DNA of 64,000 bases from contig JAEMBT020000009.1 in assembly GCA_018873245.2 (NCBI GenBank), positions 11,133,112-11,197,111 of the forward strand. The letters are read 5' to 3'. Both the position numbers and the translations under genes were made by a program. Within the stretch, counting starts at the first letter, position 1. Every line of letters starts with the position of its first letter. Origin of the DNA: Archegozetes longisetosus (Eukaryota > Arthropoda > Arachnida > Sarcoptiformes > Trhypochthoniidae). Positions 61,501 through 64,000 of this stretch are shown one piece after another. Under the pieces are notes generated by a model. It saw only the letters and a list, made by a program, of their open reading frames with translations, searched no databases and had not been told where the DNA came from.

Positions 61501-62420
61501 ATATGATCAACAAAGAGTAATAATCGATTATCTCCAGTTAACTTGGTTTATGGACTTTATTTGAATTATACCCTTTGACTTGTCTTTTATCCATGTTAAA
61601 AAAGTCAGCACATGTTTCAATGGGAATATAGGAATTTATTACTACGAAAAATTTAAATTTTTTATTTGAATAAAATTCTTGTGCAACTTTGAATGAGTTT
61701 TTCTCTATTTCATTCATTAATCGATAACAGGTTATTACTTTTTGTCATTCGTATATTAATCGTAAGCTGCGCCTCTTTTGTTTATTATCAGACAAATGAA
61801 ACCCTTAGTTATAATCTATTCTTCCTTAGTTTATATCAGGTTTGTCTTGGGTTACAACTCAAGAAGTCCAAGTTTATTCATTTTTAAAGGAGTTAGGTCT
61901 GGATGGCACCTATAGGCGACGTTAGCTTCTCAGTAATTGTATCCCGATATGCTGAAGTTATATAAACCACAAGTTGAACATCGTGAGAATTACTTGAGAT
62001 AATTCAGTTATATTAAATTTATTATTTTATGTAAGGATTTGTACCTTTGAAATTCCTCTGTGACCAACTATTTGCCTTCGTGCGGCTCGTCATAAAAATA
62101 ATTTTAGTCAAAAAAATACTCAAAACACTACAAAATTTAGGTTCAACATCGACGAATCTGTATAGAATGCTGACTTCATTAATAACAGCTTCTAAGTTTC
62201 TATTAGAAGTTTTTATAAAAGTTTTCAAATTAATTTTCGGCTCTTTATCACTTACTTAGCTAGTCTTGATCCTCAGGACTTAAACCTAGAGGAAGAACTG
62301 CTATATAGCATGTTGGCAAAGTCAGTGGATCACCAAAGTATATTTCATTGTAACCACATTAAATTAGATACTAATTTAGATTTTGTATTTTAAGTTACAA
62401 TAGAAAATTAGAATTAGTTT
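61501..62420. other. Gene-free stretch
   Basis: Frames of 64-70 codons on both strands (61693-61887, 62047-62259) show no family motif. No repeat of note was recognised. Confidence 0.3.
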
Positions 62421-62429
62421 ACACTCAAC

Positions 62430-64000
62430 TTTTACTCAATAAAAATATGTGAGCATTTATTTCAAACACATAATGAATTGAATGCAAATTATCGATCGGA
62501 ATAATACACTCATATTAATGAAGAATTATTAAAATATTCGATACATATTTTTACTATTGAGATATATATAAATTTGATAACTCTTATGTTGAATATGTTT
62601 TCATGTAATAACACAATTGAGAAGTGATACTTTTACTAATACTGAATGACATCTTAACTTGAAATAAAACCATAAAATAGGTGTTAAAAATCAATAAATT
62701 GAAAAATAGTTTTCTGTTTAAATCATCCTGAGCTTTAGCAAATGAGGTGATTAATGAGGCTTTGGTGAGTTTTTATTGCAATAACTCTTTATCTAAGTTT
62801 GATTAACTTTTATCATGATGCCATCGAATTGATAACAATAAAATATTGGAAAACTCAATAATAGTCTCACATCGTTTGATACCATTTGAAAGAACTTCAA
62901 TTACTATATTTATATATTTATCAAATTTGATAAGCTTACTAATACCCTATAAGGAAAATAATTTATAGAGATTTTATTTATTTTTTAACTTCACAAATAT
63001 TCATAAAATATTTAATCAAATTTTTATATGCTGATTTTTGGTAGATTTTTGATGAGATTAGAATTCTTTTAAAATTCGATTTTCACCCTAAGTAATTTAC
63101 TCAATAGAAGTATAGAATGTGTCAGCATTCATTTTGAAAACATTATGAATTTAATCGAAATTTTTGACCGAAATAATACACTCGTATTGATGTTTATATT
63201 GTGTAATGATTCAAATTTTGAATTTTGGTAGATAAGGCGATTAATGGAATTTTGGTGAATTTTTATCGCCAAAACGTGAAGTTTGATCAACAATTATCAT
63301 GAAATAATTGAATGAATATCAATAAAACTAGTTATACTCAATAATGTTCTCACATCTTTTAGATATTATTTCAAAGAACTTCGATAACTATATTCATATA
63401 TTTATCAAATTTGATCAAAGAATAATAAAACCGAAAACTGAATGGCGTTAAATATAGAAAGTGATTTCGATCCATCACAAGTATTAGCTCAAGAACCGTT
63501 AGTCACTTCCCCCAGATCTCATTTATATCTCACTGATTTAATGCAAATATGTTAAAGTGTTTTGAATGTTGACATTTTCTCATCTTGAGCGATTGGGTTA
63601 AAGTTACTCAGATTTTCATAATAAGTGACCCAAAATTAATAAACTATCAAATTTTGGTCAAAATCGGTGACAGACAGCTGAGACTCTTTCTTGTAAGTAT
63701 TTAACCCAATAAATATGTCAACATTTATTTCTAAGACATTATGAGTTTAATGCAAAATTTCGATCGAAATAATACACTCGTATTGACATTTATATTGTCT
63801 ATAAGTATAAATTGTATACGTTAGTAAATAATGCGATTAATGGGCTTTTGGGAAGTTTTTATTGCGAAGACTTTCTAAGTTTGATTAGCTCTTATCATGA
63901 AATCATCGAATGAATATATATAAAATAATAGTAACTCAATAATATTCTCATATCATTTTAACATCATTTGAGAGCACTTCGATAACTATATTCATCTATT
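62430..64000. repeat. Diverged tandem repeat, unit about 600-660 bp
   Basis: Three successive copies start near 62437, 63098 and 63698. Each contains in order CAATA(A)xAxTATGTxAxCATTxATTT, then CGAAATAATACACTCGTATTG or a close form, then GCGATTAATGG.TTTTGG, TTTTTATTGC, TTATCATGA, ACTCAATAAT..TCTCA and CTTCGATAACTATATTCAT. The third is cut by the window edge. Segments between the shared blocks differ in length. No coding. It could be the edge of a satellite array or tandem copies of a larger transposon end. Confidence 0.65.

Noticed and set aside
59888-61508. Target duplication of the Merlin element
   Set aside because: Flanks TGACTTCG and ATATGATC do not match; only a few bases agree.

Overview
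The window is arthropod nuclear DNA, AT-rich (I estimate under one third G+C) with short introns, mostly 50-90 bp, of standard GT-AG type. Intron-containing housekeeping genes are typically metazoan. A fragment of an ionotropic chemoreceptor and dispersed TTAGG-type runs point to an arthropod. Gene size and style would suit a mite or another small chelicerate, but that last step is inference.

Layout. Positions 107-813 carry the ligand-binding part of an ionotropic receptor gene that runs off the left edge. Positions 2100-2900 hold a decayed hAT transposon. SRRD (4209-5096, +) converges on a long Mediator subunit MED1 gene (5310-11578, -). MED1 is divergent from a tiny three-exon TOMM7 gene (12151-12432, +). 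From 12.4 to 40 kb the DNA is mostly repeats: several MITE families, microsatellites and TTAGG-containing foldback elements. In it lie three small two-transmembrane protein genes (14451-16095, 28967-29608, 31526-32101, all +) that look like diverged paralogues, two of them with PPxY motifs.

A dense block follows: NRAMP/Malvolio metal transporter (39984-42055, +), AP-1 sigma (43404-44271, -), PGAP5/MPPE1 phosphodiesterase (44316-45401, -), Elongator subunit ELP2 (45971-48504, +), U5 snRNP GTPase EFTUD2/Snu114 (49179-52766, +) and splicing regulator Tra2 (53247-54995, +). I rebuilt all exon junctions of these genes from splice sites, reading phase and protein-family fit. Two of the neighbours are splicing factors, two are membrane-traffic or GPI-anchor proteins, and one is a tRNA-modification scaffold. 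I see no common pathway.

From 55 kb to the right edge there are only repeats: hAT remnants, one hAT copy with a perfect 8-bp target duplication (58036-58600), a 1.6-kb Merlin transposon with long inverted repeats and conspicuously high G+C (59896-61500), and a diverged tandem repeat of about 0.6 kb from 62.4 kb on. I found no tRNA, rRNA or CRISPR.
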